Shown here: in pieces, positions 11,582 through 22,750 of the stretch
How the letters are laid out: each line of letters starts with the position of its first letter
How positions within the stretch are numbered: position 1 is the first letter of the stretch
Assembly (NCBI GenBank): GCA_963969595.1
Contig: OZ018413.1
Span: 11,770,211 to 11,834,210, forward strand
Reading direction: 5' to 3'
Length of the DNA stretch: 64,000 nucleotides
From: Neckera pumila
Lineage: Eukaryota > Streptophyta > Bryopsida > Hypnales > Neckeraceae
The notes under the pieces: generated by a model
Databases searched by the model: none
Told to the model about the DNA's origin: nothing
Seen by the model: the letters and a program-made list of their open reading frames with translations, nothing else
Program-made: the position numbers and the translations under genes

Positions 11582-11892
11582 CACTACACTAAAAACGATA
11601 TTTAGTGTAGTATGACATTTAGTGCTTTACCCCCCTACCAACCACAACACTAAATCTGAATGGTAGCGGATTTAGTGTTGTGTTGGACTTCAATGCGCCG
11701 CCTCCGCTCCTGTTGTCTCCTTCCCTAGCCTTTAATGTGTTCTAAGACTAAATGTAAACCTTTTCAGATTTCAGATTTACCATAGACCATATTTAGTGTT
11801 AGAAATTAGATTTAGTGTTACTTACTTATGATATTTAGTGTCAAGGTTCTTAATTAGTATTGCCAACACTAAATATCATTTTTAGTGTAGTG
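11582..11892. mobile_element. CACTA-type foldback miniature element, copy 1
   Basis: It begins CACTACACTAAAAACGATAT and ends with the inverse (ATATCATTTTTAGTGTAGTG). The octamer family AACACTAAAT / ATTTAGTGTT is scattered through both halves. It also holds an internal hairpin: CACAACACTAAATCTGAAT ... ATTTAGTGTTGTG. An inverted second copy lies at 33732-34026. The CACTA ends suggest the CACTA superfamily, but the flanking triplets do not match, so the class is tentative. Confidence 0.7.
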
Positions 11893-11914
11893 TGCCATGT
11901 GTCATTGCCACAGT

Positions 11915-12187
11915 CAAAACAAAAGTAAAAGTACTTTTCTAATTTTGGGATTCAATAAATACTTTGAAATTCAATAACATCCGCACCGTCGCTCCAAACG
12001 CCACGAGCACCCCTCCTTGCCGAAACCAAGCCCGTGCACCTTCCTTGCCGAGAGCTTTCCGACGGTACTAAGCACGCGGCCGGGGGACACACGGTCCGAG
12101 AGATCTCAACATAACAAAACAAAACAAACAAAATAAACAAAACAAACAAAACAAACAAAACAAACAAACAGCCAAACTTAAGGTAAG
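11915..12187 (-). repeat. GC-rich dispersed repeat with (CAAAA)n tract
   Basis: Inverse copy of the unit at 42350-42565 and of the three tandem units at 62180-63244. Shared landmarks are CCTTAA(A/G)T, a (TTTTG)n or (TTTGT)n tract, CCGTG(C/T)G(T/A)CCCC, GGAAAGCTCT and a TTTATTGA / TTATTGAAT tail. The open frames across the (CAAAA)n tract are low-complexity artefacts. Confidence 0.7.
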
Positions 12188-12402
12188 GATTATTTTTCTC
12201 TTATCCAATCTAAACTGAATTGGAGGCTGGATTTGACATTGGCAAGGTATGGGGAAGACGTTAAATCGTGCCATCCTTTGTGGACCCTACGAGCCAAATT
12301 TACGAAAACGCTGGAATTTTTTATTTGCCACAAACTTATTTTTTTTTGTAAAAGCTAAATTCATATTTGCAATCAGAGGCCCCAAATTAGCCAAAGGGGC
12401 TA

Positions 12403-12814
12403 CAATAGAACCTCTCTTAGGACCTCCTTACATGTATTGGTGGGTGGGTGCAGTCAACAATGCCAAAATATAGAAGGCACTTCTATATTTCTTCTACAGT
12501 GTGAGATACACCGGAATCGGTAGAATTCTCCTCCTCTTTCTACGCTTGCCGATCAATCAATGGTACTATACTTGTCTTCTAGTTGCTTTTTCTGTCCACC
12601 GGGCCAGCATATAAGCCCGCTTTTAGTGCATAGTCTGGAGATTATGCACTAAGAGAGGTTTATTTTATAGAAGAGGTTTTGTACTGATCATTGGTTAATG
12701 TGGCCTCTCACTATGGGGCCTCTAACTATTGTTAATAAGTAATTGCTTCAAAGTACTACCTCTCTTATTGCATATTATGCACTAAGAGAGTATGCACTAA
12801 GAGAGGTTCTACTG
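12403..12814. mobile_element. pogo-like element, TA-flanked
   Basis: The left end is TA then CAATAGAACCTCTCTTAG. The right end is ACTAAGAGAGGTTCTACTG then TA. GCACTAAGAGAG recurs several times inside, near 12640-12810. It is the same family as 29798-30017 but longer, apparently with extra sequence inserted in the left half. Confidence 0.65.
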
Positions 12815-14028
12815 TAATAAGTATCCTTAGACACGGTTCAAATTTAGGGATTTTTTTTGCTTTTACCCTTAAGAACTTTGAATTTACCCTGTTGTGCCCA
12901 CAAAGGATGGCATGATTTAACGTGTTTCATATCTAGGTCCAAATGAAAGCCGCCTTTTCCTATTTTTTTTTTTTTGCTAATGTGCAAAAATAGTAAAATT
13001 AGGTTGCCTCAAACAGTTAGGTTGCATTACTTCAAGAAAGTTACTTTACAAGCCACCAAAGTCAAAAAGTATTTCTACAAAAAAAATTGTATGTACAAAT
13101 AGAAGTTCATGAGTCCCAATTCCAACAATATTTAATTAAAAAGAAATGCAAACTTATAGAAAAAAAAAATGTTTATATAGCGTACAATGTCAAGAATTTT
13201 GAATGGGATAATCTAATCTCACGATTTTGTGTAGTTATTATTATTAGACTGGTCAAATTTTTCAAGTGATTTTTTATTTGGCAAATGAAAGGAGGTTCCA
13301 GGCAATTCAATGGAAATTGTCCACGTGTTTCAAGGGAAAAAAAGAACTAATAAGGAGGTTCTAATGCACCAAAGAAACACAACATTTGGATACCATTTGC
13401 AAAAGTCAACTAGGGTCAAAGAATCATTTGGGGTAGAAGTTTAGAGCTAATCGTTTCTTCCACATAGGTACATATTGACTTTGAGGATGTACCCAGAGTG
13501 ATGATGGTGGTTTTGGGTTAGTCAGTGGCGCAATTGGGGGTGCCCCCACCTGATCTTTGTGGGCCAGGGCCAGGTATGGAGTACCGTAGTGGGAAAATGC
13601 CACATCATCATTCTTGATTGATTTATGTCCAAAAAACATTTAACTTTTTTTTAAAATGAAAGAAATGCCGGCCATCATGCTTATCCAGTAACTGAATACC
13701 AGAATCAAAAAGGACTATCCACAAAGGCCAGCTCATCTCATCAGGGATCTCTGCAATCACTGACTTTAACTTAAAGTCAGGCACCCACCTGAAGGACAGC
13801 AGTTTTTTTTGTTTTTTGTTTTTATTTTTATTTTTCAAATTTTATGTGAGAATCGCCGGTGAAGTTCATTGGTAGCTGGTGGAATTTGGGGAAAAACACA
13901 TTGGAAAACATCCGGTGAGAAAATCTACTAAATTTCTATTTCGAGTAGAAAAATAGAGAAGAAAGCAAATTCAATACTTGGAAAGTCAATTCAATGTAGA
14001 AATCAAAGGCAAATTGTTCATAACATTA
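12815..14028. other. AT-rich intergenic, no gene seen
   Basis: Contains poly-T and poly-A runs and decayed pieces of the families described elsewhere, for example AGTAAAATTAGGTTGCCTCA near 12990. No coding exon supported. Confidence 0.5.
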
Positions 14029-14032
14029 TTAA

Positions 14033-14956
14033 CCCCTAAAGGACCGAGTTGATTTTCCTACCAAAACCCATTCAAAACTGTCATTTCTATTGCAAAGAGA
14101 AAAGAGTTTAAAATTTTTTTTTTTTTGCATATCCAACCATAAGATCTTATACTTGACTAGTATATGAATATGTGGAAGAAATTTCAGAACCTTTGACCAC
14201 GTAGATTGCAAGATATATGCATTTAAAGTGAAGAAAACAAATTTTTTTCCACCTTGCTTCACTAGATTTTTTGGCTTTGAATCTTTTTAGTTCAAATTTT
14301 TTGCACTACTGATTTTGATTTTCTACTTATTTATGTTAAGTAGTTCAGTTGAGAATCTACCAAAAAAATATAGGAAAAAAATCACTTAATTTTCACTCAT
14401 TAAAAAATTGTTAAGTAGAAGTGGGTTCAAGATTGAAGAAAAAACTAAATTGTTAATAGCTTTTAGATGGAATTGAATCACAATAATCCCAATGGTGAGA
14501 TTGTTCTAGCAAGAAAATCTAACCCTGTCTAACAAATTTTTTTGAAAAATTCTGAAAATTGCATTCAAAAATGAATTCTACAACTTATTTTTTCAAGAAG
14601 ATGCTTAGATTGCCCGAAAAACTAAAATTGTCCATAACTTTCTCATTATTAGTCCAAATTGAATGAAACAAAGCTTCACATGTAGACAAAAATATAATCT
14701 TTGAGTCAAAAATTTGAAAAAAAATTATTTTGACTTTTTGTGATTTTTTTGGGGCTGCCCGCAAAATTCCATTTTTACTTATTGTGCCATAACTTTTGCT
14801 CCCGGGCATCAATTAAAATAAAAGTTATATATTCGCAAAGATCTTGCAAAAATACACAACCTCAAAAAATCCCAAAAAATATTACTAAAAATTGAGATCG
14901 TAGGAACCTACCCGGACCCAAATTGTCCCCCGAGGGGACAACCGGTCCCTTAGGGG
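14033..14956. mobile_element. TTAA-family (piggyBac-like) element E1
   Basis: Flanked by TTAA at 14029-14032 and 14957-14960. Termini are CCCCTAAAGGACCG and CGGTCCCTTAGGGG, and the length is 924 bp. It is an inverted relative of E8 (31270-32194). The right end carries the subterminal hairpin GTCCCCCGAGGGGAC. No transposase-like frame, so it is non-autonomous. Confidence 0.85.
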
Positions 14957-15214
14957 TTAACTAGTGCTAGAGGGCTCCCTTTTGCTCCCCTTAAAGTCGG
15001 AGCCCCCTAGCATGTGAAATTGCATTGCAACAGGAACCAGCCCCACGTTGTACAGATCAATTGGATCTTAACACGATGCATAGTGAATAATGGATCCAGC
15101 CACAAGCTGCACCACCTGGCCAATGACATATCCGGGTTTATAACTGAAATCCACCCCAAGGTATTTAGAGGCGGATTATTCCTCCACCTAGGGGGTGGAA
15201 GTTTAACACGTTAA

Positions 15215-16216
15215 CCCCTAAAGTTTCATGACTATGTAATCACCAAAAACGCTTCAAAACTGTCATTTCTAATAGAACTACCAAATTTTTGGAAAAAAAT
15301 AATTTTTTGACACATGTAACCTTAGGATCTTGTAGTATGGTATTTTGAAAACATGTGGTAAAATTTTTGGAAAAAAATAATTTTTTGACACATGTAACCT
15401 TAGGATCTTGTAGTATGGTATTTTGAAAACATGTGGTAAAAATTTCAGAAAATTCCACAGTGTGGATCATAAGATATAAGCATTCAAAATCTTGAAAACC
15501 ATTTTTTCAATCCTGCAAAAAACCGAGCAGCTGCACTTTGCAAGCTTACTTTTCAATGAAAAGATGCCGATAAAGGTGGTGCTTCTTTGAATTCAGTTTC
15601 CTAAACAAGTTGTCTATATTCTTGAAAAATTTCACATCATTTGGAATTGCACAACATATAGGAAAAAAATAGTAAGTAGAAAGAAGTAGAAAATGATTCA
15701 AAATACTAAATTGTTAAAAATTTACTCATGGAATTTAAAAATGCCAATCCCAATGGTTGTACTGTTGTAATAATCAATCTACATCCTAGGATTTTATTTT
15801 TTTCCAAGAATATTGAAAATTGAGTTAAATAAACGACTTTAAAGTTTTTTTTAGAGTAGAGAATCCATAATTGCCCACAATTCAAAAACCCTCATAACTT
15901 TTGACTCATTGATTGAAATGGAATGACTCAAAGCTTTTTAAGTACATATAAATATAGAGAAGCAATTTCAAAAAAAAATTCCAGAAAAAATGATTTTTTC
16001 TTATTTGCCCAAACTACCCAATTACAAAAAAAAATAACATATTAGGTCACAACTTTTGACTCGTATTTCAAAATGTCATCAAACCTGGTACGCATGAAGA
16101 TATTCCTCGCCCCCACCTTCTATTAAAATTTCAGCCTCAAATATGGATTTTTCTAGTCACACGTACCTGCCCCAAATTTCTCTACGGCCAAAAAATGCAT
16201 GTTGGTCCTTTAGGGG
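15215..16216. mobile_element. TTAA-family element E2
   Basis: TTAA at 15211-15214 and 16217-16220. Termini are CCCCTAAAGTTTCATGAC and GGTCCTTTAGGGG. Length is 1,002 bp, of which 78 bp is an exact tandem duplication (15283-15360 and 15361-15438). Its inverted sister copy E4 (17321-18242) lacks the duplication, which explains the length difference. Confidence 0.87.
15283..15438 (+). repeat. Exact 78-bp tandem duplication inside E2
   Basis: The unit starting AAATTTTTGGAAAAAAATAA and ending AAAACATGTGGTA occurs twice back to back with no difference visible. Perfect identity in otherwise diverged DNA marks it as recent. Confidence 0.9.
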
Positions 16217-16283
16217 TTAAGAATGTTATGTTGTTGGCAAACTTTAAAAAGAATCCTGAATGCTACATTGGAATTTACTTTAA

Positions 16284-17251
16284 TCCCTAAAGTCCCATTG
16301 ACCCCTCGGGAGAGAAAGTAGATTTTGGGCAGATTACTATGGCTTCAATATTCATGACTATTTTTTGAAACTTGTTGTAATGAAAATCACATTAGCTTTA
16401 TGGGAATATCATTTTTATCTCAATCAGTGCCCAAGAGCAAAACTTGTGGCACAAAAGGTCCTTTTCTTCAGTGCGGCGGGCAAAAATCTTCTCACACAAA
16501 AAAATGAAAAAAATGAAAAAGTTTTATTTATTTTTTTAATTTAAAAAAAATTTGAATTATTTTCTCATAGATTGTATTTTTATCTACATGGGAAGCTTTT
16601 ATTCATTCCATTTGGATTTGTTATATGAAAGTTATGGACAATCTTATTTTTCGAGCAATTAGAGCATCTTCTTGAAAAACTAACTCATTTTTTAATGCAA
16701 TTTTTATAATTTCTCAAAAAAAATAAAAAATAAAAAATAATTTGACAAGGCTAAATTTACTTGCTAAAATAATTTCATCTTTGGGATTATAGTATTTTAA
16801 TCCCATCTTAGAGCTACTCATGATTTAGTTTTCGTGTAATCTTGGACCTACTTCTACTTAACAATTTTTTAAAGAATGAAAATCAAGTGTATTTTTTGAA
16901 ATTTTTTTTCTAAAATTCTCAACTAAATTATTCAACACAAAAAAAAATTAAAATTAAAATAAACATTAAATTCAAAGTCTGTAGTGCAATTTTATTGGCA
17001 GTCAAAGTCATCTGAAATTGCAAGTCTGTATTCAACAAACCAATATTTTCCAACTTTGAATGCTAATATCTTCTAACCTGTATGGTCAAAATTTATGAAA
17101 TTTTACCCGACATGATCTAAGATAAATTAAGTACAGGATCCTACAATTAGATTCTAAGAAAAATTATTTTTTCTCTTTTCTTAGATGAATACAGCAGAAC
17201 TGATAGTTTTGAGTTGTTTTTGACAAAAAAATGGCCTTGGGACTTTAGGGG
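16284..17251. mobile_element. TTAA-family element E3
   Basis: TTAA at 16280-16283 and 17252-17255. Termini are TCCCTAAAGTCCCATTGACC and CCTTGGGACTTTAGGGG. Length 968 bp. It lies between the two inverted arms E2 and E4 and belongs to a different subfamily (closer to E7 and E11). Confidence 0.85.
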
Positions 17252-17320
17252 TTAATGGTGAAAAATTGATTACTTATCGATTGCACAAGTGCACTTCTCT
17301 ACCAGCCAGTGTTTTTTTAA

Positions 17321-18242
17321 CCCCTAAGGGACCAACATGCATTTTTTGTCCGTATAGAAATTTTGGGCAGGTATGTGTGATTACAGGTATCCATGTTTGA
17401 AGCTGAAAATTTAATAGAAGGTGGGGGCGAGGAATATCTTCATGCGTACCAGGTTTGATGACATTTTGAAATACGAGTCAAAAGTTGTGACCTAATATGT
17501 TACTTTTTTTTGTAATTGGGTAGTTTGGGCAAATAAGAAAAAATCATTTTTTCTGGAATTTTTTTTTGAAATTGCTTCTCTATATTTATATGTACTTAAA
17601 AAGCTTTGAGTCATTCCATTTCAATCAATGAGTCAAAAGTTATGAGGGTTTTTGAATTGTGGGCAATTATGGATTCTCTACTCTAAAAAAAACTTTAAAG
17701 TCGTTTATTTAACTCAATTTTCAATATTCTTGGAAAAAAATAAAATCCTAGGATGTAGATTGATTATTACAACAGTACAACCATTGGGATTGGCATTTTT
17801 AAATTCCATGAGTAAATTTTTAACAATTTAGTATTTTGAATCATTTTCTACTTCTTTCTACTTACTATTTTTTTCCTATATGTTGTGCAATTCCAAATGA
17901 TGTGAAATTTTTCAAGAATATAGACAACTTGTTTAGGAAACTGAATTCAAAGAAGCACCACCTTTATCGGCATCTTTTCATTGAAAAGTAAGCTTGCAAA
18001 GTGCAGCTGCTCGGTTTTTTGCAGGATTGAAAAAATGGTTTTCAAGACTTTGAATGCTTATATCTTATGATCCACACTGTGGAATTTTCTGAAATTTTTA
18101 CCACATGTTTTCAAAATATCATACTACAAGATCCTAGGTTACATGTGTCAAAAATTGTTTTTTTCTAAAAATTTGGTAGTTGTATTAGAAATGGCAGTTT
18201 TGGAGCATTTTTGGTGATTACATAGTCATGAAACTTTAGGGG
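17321..18242. mobile_element. TTAA-family element E4, inverted sister of E2
   Basis: TTAA at 17317-17320 and 18243-18246. Termini are CCCCTAAGGGACCAAC and CATGAAACTTTAGGGG. Length 922 bp. Along its whole length it is the reverse complement of E2 with few differences. Confidence 0.87.
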
Positions 18243-18337
18243 TTAAATCATTTGGAAGAAGTAGCCAGTTGTTTCTTCAATATTCATGTGACACTTTAGT
18301 AACATTTGGTGGTATCTATATTAAAAGTAGATGATAT

Positions 18338-18592
18338 CTACACAAAATAGTGAAATTAGGTTGCCCCATACTAATTTCTTGACATTCAACACTATATAAA
18401 TATGTACAATCATTACAAAAGAATGCAATAATGAAGAAGCTATGTGTGTTGTATGGGTTGGTGCAGTGTCCATGGCTTGGAATTAGAGAATTGCATGCGC
18501 CTACATGTAGACAAGCAATAGTTCATGAGCTAACTTCTATCAGTGAAGGCAACTTAATTGTTGAGGCAATCCAATTTCACTATTATTTGTAG
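18338..18592. mobile_element. Miniature element, CTACACAAAATAGTGAAATT termini
   Basis: The left end CTACACAAAATAGTGAAATT is followed by AGGTTGCC. The right end is the inverse, GGCAATCCAATTTCACTATT. About 255 bp. A copy in inverse orientation lies at 20833-21083 and a longer one at 52962-53661. Non-coding, superfamily unassigned. Confidence 0.75.
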
Positions 18593-18774
18593 GTAAGATT
18601 TGGCTATTGGTCTTAAATTACAATAGTAATCTGACTATGTTGACTGAAAAAAATTGAAAAAATTCCGTCACAAAAAAATAGCCAACATCTTTGGTTTGTA
18701 GCCAATTGGCAAAAAAGTATACATAAAAAACCAATGCTACTAGCTCAAATTACAATTCATTACAAATCTCCTTC

Positions 18775-19180
18775 CCCTAGTGTAGCGCTAAGAACTTTCA
18801 AAAATTCATAACTAATTCCACAAAGGTTCAAAAATTATGAAACGACTTGGGTAAGATACCAATGTCATTTTTCTTCCTACCAAAATTTAGTGGAAATTGT
18901 TTCAAGGAGCTAACTTCCTCTACAAGGCAATCAACTCTTACATGGTTGCTTTAAGAGTAGACTACCTTATATTGAAAAAACATTCCCAAACCATCTACCT
19001 CAAAAAAACTTTGACCCTTCATAATTATTACGTATGGTATCCAAATGTGGCGTTCTTTGGTGCATTGGAACCTCCTTTCCCTTGCCAACCCAAAAAATAT
19101 GAAAATTTGACCAATCTAATAATAGCAACTAACAACACAGTACCACAAATTAGCAGTTTTTGAAGGACCCACCTTACATA
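18775..19180. repeat. Decayed TAAGGTAG-family fragments
   Basis: Contains TTCATAACTAATTCCACAAA and AAACGACTTGGGTAAGATAC, similar to the interior of the element at 8498. It then has CTACCTTA near 18961 and a segment (GTGCATTGGAACCTCCTTTC to CCCACCTTA) matching the element at 60255-60577. At least two abutting degraded copies. Confidence 0.6.
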
Positions 19181-20832
19181 CTCTTCAATCCATCCAAACA
19201 ATCAAGTATGCTAAAAACACCCAAAAATAATCAATAGAAACAATTCACCATAGTTGGAGGCATCTTTTCCTAAAAAAAATAATATTTTTTTAGTATCAAC
19301 AATTGAAGATCATGATTTTCTTTTTTTAAATTATATTTTTTGAATATGGCATGTAATTTCTATGAAGTTTTGAAGTGGTGGCTCCCTAGACCATTGAACT
19401 GAAACTATCACATAGGTGGAATCTGAAACCAAAATTTGAAAAAATCAGTATCGAACTAATTGCAGTTAAGAAAGGAAACAATTTCATGACATTTTTCAAG
19501 AACACTTTAATGGAAGTCTACAGACACTTCAAGGTAAATCTACGCTGCATGAATCACTTTTGAGTGTTTCTACCTTATCTACTGAAGAATCAATGCATAA
19601 ATGTAAAAAAAAACAATGCCATAGTTGGCTAGATCTCCGTCATTTCCACAAACGCAATTTCCCCATACATTGGCTGCGAGTTAGTCCAGATCAGTCAAGA
19701 CTAAAAGTTATGTGTTGCCGTGGCATGAGCTTGCCACACGCCAAAACGATGACCGCACTTGACATTTTTTGTTTGGCCGCCAATCCAATCCGGAACCCAC
19801 ACACCAGGGGCGGCATGTATGGTCAAAATATTGGAAAAAATCTGGCTTCCTCCATCTCTGTACTTAGTACTCCGTACTAGCTTTCCTAAAGCCTTCAGCC
19901 TCCAATGTTTTTTTATTTATTTATTTATTTTTATTTTATTTTTATCATCATCCAATGTTTCTGAATCCAGATGCAATGAAACTGAAGAGTGTGGCATGAG
20001 CCCATGACTGCGATCTAAGTTACATGACCCACGTTAACACCTGGCAGGTCCGGGACTGATCCTTATGCCTCTTGGTCCCGGGGTACCCGGGACAGGCAGG
20101 GCTGCCATTAAGGTGGGAGCATCCATAACCGTCCGTTTAAGCCATGTGGAGCAGACCATGAAGTTGGTGTAGAAAACAAATATGGGAGGCAACCCATTCT
20201 CGATCACTTAAGAAATTACAAAATCTGGAACTCATTAATTCATAGCAACTTCGTTTTGATACCAAAATATCTGAAAACTCTAGGAAGGGTCCAAACACCA
20301 TTGCTGCACACGAGAAAATTATCCACCCAAGAAAGCATCTTCTTACATGCCTGTAATTCCTGAAGTGATCGGAAATGGGTTGCCTCCCCTAGATAGAAAG
20401 GAAGGCAAATGGGAGAGTATAAGATTAAAAAAAAAACCCGCTTGAATTCTAAAAAATGCCTTCAGGATTCTTGGTCAAAGTGCAAAAAGGAAAAGTACCC
20501 TAAACCAATGTTGAATGGCCCCATTTCCAAACACAAATCACAGAGAATCTAAAGGCTACAAAACCACTTGACAGTTGGAGTTTGGACACTTGATGGACGG
20601 ATTAGGGGACAGTCAAAGGGAACGGGTTTTGGGAATGGAGGGAAATGGGTGCTCATACCTTAAATTAGCGGGGTACATGATATTTCAACATGGTGTGTGA
20701 TACTTGTGTAAGTGAACATGCATGATGTGGAGTATCAGGTATTCATAGAGTTTTTTTTGTTTTTCTTTTAAACAAATGAAACATTTGTAGAGTTTTTTCC
20801 GTCTCTAATGGGTCGGTAACTTCCATTGAAGG
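19181..20832. other. Intergenic, no gene seen
   Basis: No conserved coding frame. Includes a T-rich run at 19910-19945 and a short GC-richer patch (20040-20160, GGTCCCGGGGTACCCGGGAC). I cannot assign a function. Confidence 0.5.
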
Positions 20833-21083
20833 CTACACAAACTAGTGAAATTGGGTTGCCTCAACAATTAGGTTGCCTTCACAATTAGTTAGCTCATGAG
20901 CCATTGCTTGTCCACAGAGAGGCGCATGCACTTCTCTAAACCTGAGCCATGAATAGTGCACCAACCCATACAACACACATAGTTCTTTCATTACTGCATT
21001 CTTATGCAATGAGTGTACATATCATATAGTGTTGAATGTCGTGAAATTAGTATGGAGCAACCTAGTTTCACTATTTTTGTGTA
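20833..21083. mobile_element. Miniature element, CTACACAAACTAGTGAAATT termini, inverse copy
   Basis: Reverse-orientation relative of 18338-18592. Shared interior phrases are CCAACCCATACAACACACAT and CATGAGC(T/C)A. The right end reads CTAGTTTCACTATTTTTGTG. Confidence 0.75.
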
Positions 21084-21107
21084 AAATAGCTAACTTACCA
21101 AAAACAC

Positions 21108-21385
21108 CAAATTGCATCGGATTGAGCAATTGATCATTGTTCCTAAAAGAGTATGGAATTGAGTAAATCCTTACAAGAAAGCAATTGATCATTGCTTCTA
21201 GAAGGATGTGGTACCGACTAATTGCATTGTAATAAGCAATTGACCATTGTTCTTAAAAGAGTATAGAATTGACTAATTCTTTACGAGAAAGCAATTGATT
21301 GTTGTTCCTAGAAGGATGTGGTACCAACTAATTGCATTATAATAAGCAACTGATCATTGTTCCTAAAGAGTATGGAACTAATCAA
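21108..21385 (+). repeat. ~118-bp tandem repeat interrupted by element E5
   Basis: GAGCAATTGATCATTGTTCC / AAGCAATTGACCATTGTTCT / AAGCAACTGATCATTGTTCC recur at ~118-bp spacing, with GAAGGATGTGGTACC between them. The array resumes after E5 at 22072-22125 (CAATTGATGGTTGTTCCTAA). E5 therefore jumped into a pre-existing array. Confidence 0.75.
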
Positions 21386-22067
21386 CCCTTAAAGGACCAA
21401 CATGTGTTTTTTGGCAACATAGAAATTTTGGACAGATACATGTGATTGGAGATTTGCATATTTTGGACTAAAATTTTTATAGAAGGTGGGGACGAGGAAT
21501 ATCTTTCATATGCACCAAATTTCATGACATTTGGAAATACGAATAAAAAATTATGGCCTAATATGTTGTTTGTTCATCAATTCGAGTAATCCGGGCAAAT
21601 TAGAAAAAATCCCTTTTTTTGAAAAATAAAAATTTGAAATTGATTTATTAGATTTATAAACACGTGAAAAGTTTTGAATCATTCCATTTTGATCAATGAG
21701 TCAAACGTTACAAGGATTTTTAGTTTGCGGACAGTTATGGATTGTTTACTCTAAAATAAACTTTGAAGTTGTTTATTAAACTCAAGTTTCAATATTTTTC
21801 AAAAAAAATAAAATTGTAGGATGTAGATTGTTTATTACAACATTGCAACCATTGGGATTGGCATTTTTCAATTCCATATTTAACTTCTTAATTCCGTATT
21901 TAACTTTTTGCCACTTCAAATGCTAATATCTTCCAATCTGCACGATGTAAATTTTTGAAACGGTTACATGTGTCTGAAAATGATATTTTTCAAAAATTTG
22001 GTACTTGTTCTAGAAATGGCAATTTTGGAGCATTTTTGGTGAGAACATAGTCAAGGAACTTTAGGGA
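21386..22067. mobile_element. TTAA-family element E5, deleted form
   Basis: Flanks are TCAA (21382-21385, a one-base decay of TTAA) and TTAA (22068-22071). Termini are CCCTTAAAGGACCAAC and GGAACTTTAGGGA. Length 682 bp. It matches E4 in sequence but lacks ~250 bp of the interior. Confidence 0.75.
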
Positions 22068-22213
22068 TTAACCTTAATTGCTTACAAAAAAAACAATTGA
22101 TGGTTGTTCCTAAAAAGACACTGCCTTGAGCATGATCAATTTCTAAAATCTAGTATGTCCATATGGACTATTGTGGTGGTAAACACCTAATTGACATGTG
22201 GATTTGAACTTCA

Positions 22214-22750
22214 CCTCTAAAGGACCAAGTGTTTGTTTAATGTACGCAAGAAATCTCAGGTAGGTTCCTACGAAGTCAATTTTTGGTAAAATATTTACAA
22301 AATTTTGACACAAGGTGTGAACTTTAACTTTCTAGTGGGAATATGATCTTTTCTCCAATTGGGTGCTTAAATCAAAAGTTTTGCTACCCTAAAATTTTCA
22401 AACAGCCTTAGCGGCTTCAAGCAATATGTGCAAAACTTTGCCTATAACTTTGAAATTTGCATACTACAAGATGCAAATATATAAAAACAAACTATGTGTA
22501 GTGTTAAAATCTCATTCTAGGAGGAGCTCAAGTATGTTGGTCATGCCAGGCAAGGTCACAAAAAAAAATTCAAACTTCAAATGTTATAATATTTCAATTT
22601 GTGCTATCAAAGTTTTTGAAATTTTTCCCACACATTCCTACAGTAGTCTAGTACAAATTTGTACAAATGTATTTTGAAAAAAAAATTTGCGCTTAAGAAA
22701 TTCAATTTTTCACAATTATTGTCGAAAATGTGCCTCGATCCTTTAAGAAA
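22214..22750. mobile_element. Decayed TTAA-family element E6
   Basis: The left end CCTCTAAAGGACCAAG follows TTCA. The right end CGATCCTTTAAGAAATAA is a mutated TTTAGGGGTTAA. The phrase AGGTAGGTTCCTACGAAGTC matches E8's subterminal region, and a still more decayed relative spans about 26930-27430. Boundaries are approximate. Confidence 0.45.

Larger units (their letters stand above)
15211..18246. repeat. 3-kb imperfect palindrome made by E2, E3 and E4
   Basis: E2 and E4 form ~0.9-kb inverted arms of high identity around a ~1.1-kb centre that holds E3. It results from independent insertions at separate TTAA sites rather than from one large element, since each member has its own TTAA pair. Confidence 0.85.

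Noticed and set aside
11952..12274. Minus-strand open frames with FCLFCLF repeats
   Set aside because: They are translations of the (CAAAA)n / (CAAAC)n tract of a dispersed repeat, with no protein signal outside it.
15211..18246. One large 3-kb element with 0.9-kb inverted repeats
   Set aside because: Each arm and the centre has its own TTAA pair and complete ends, so three separate insertions explain it better.
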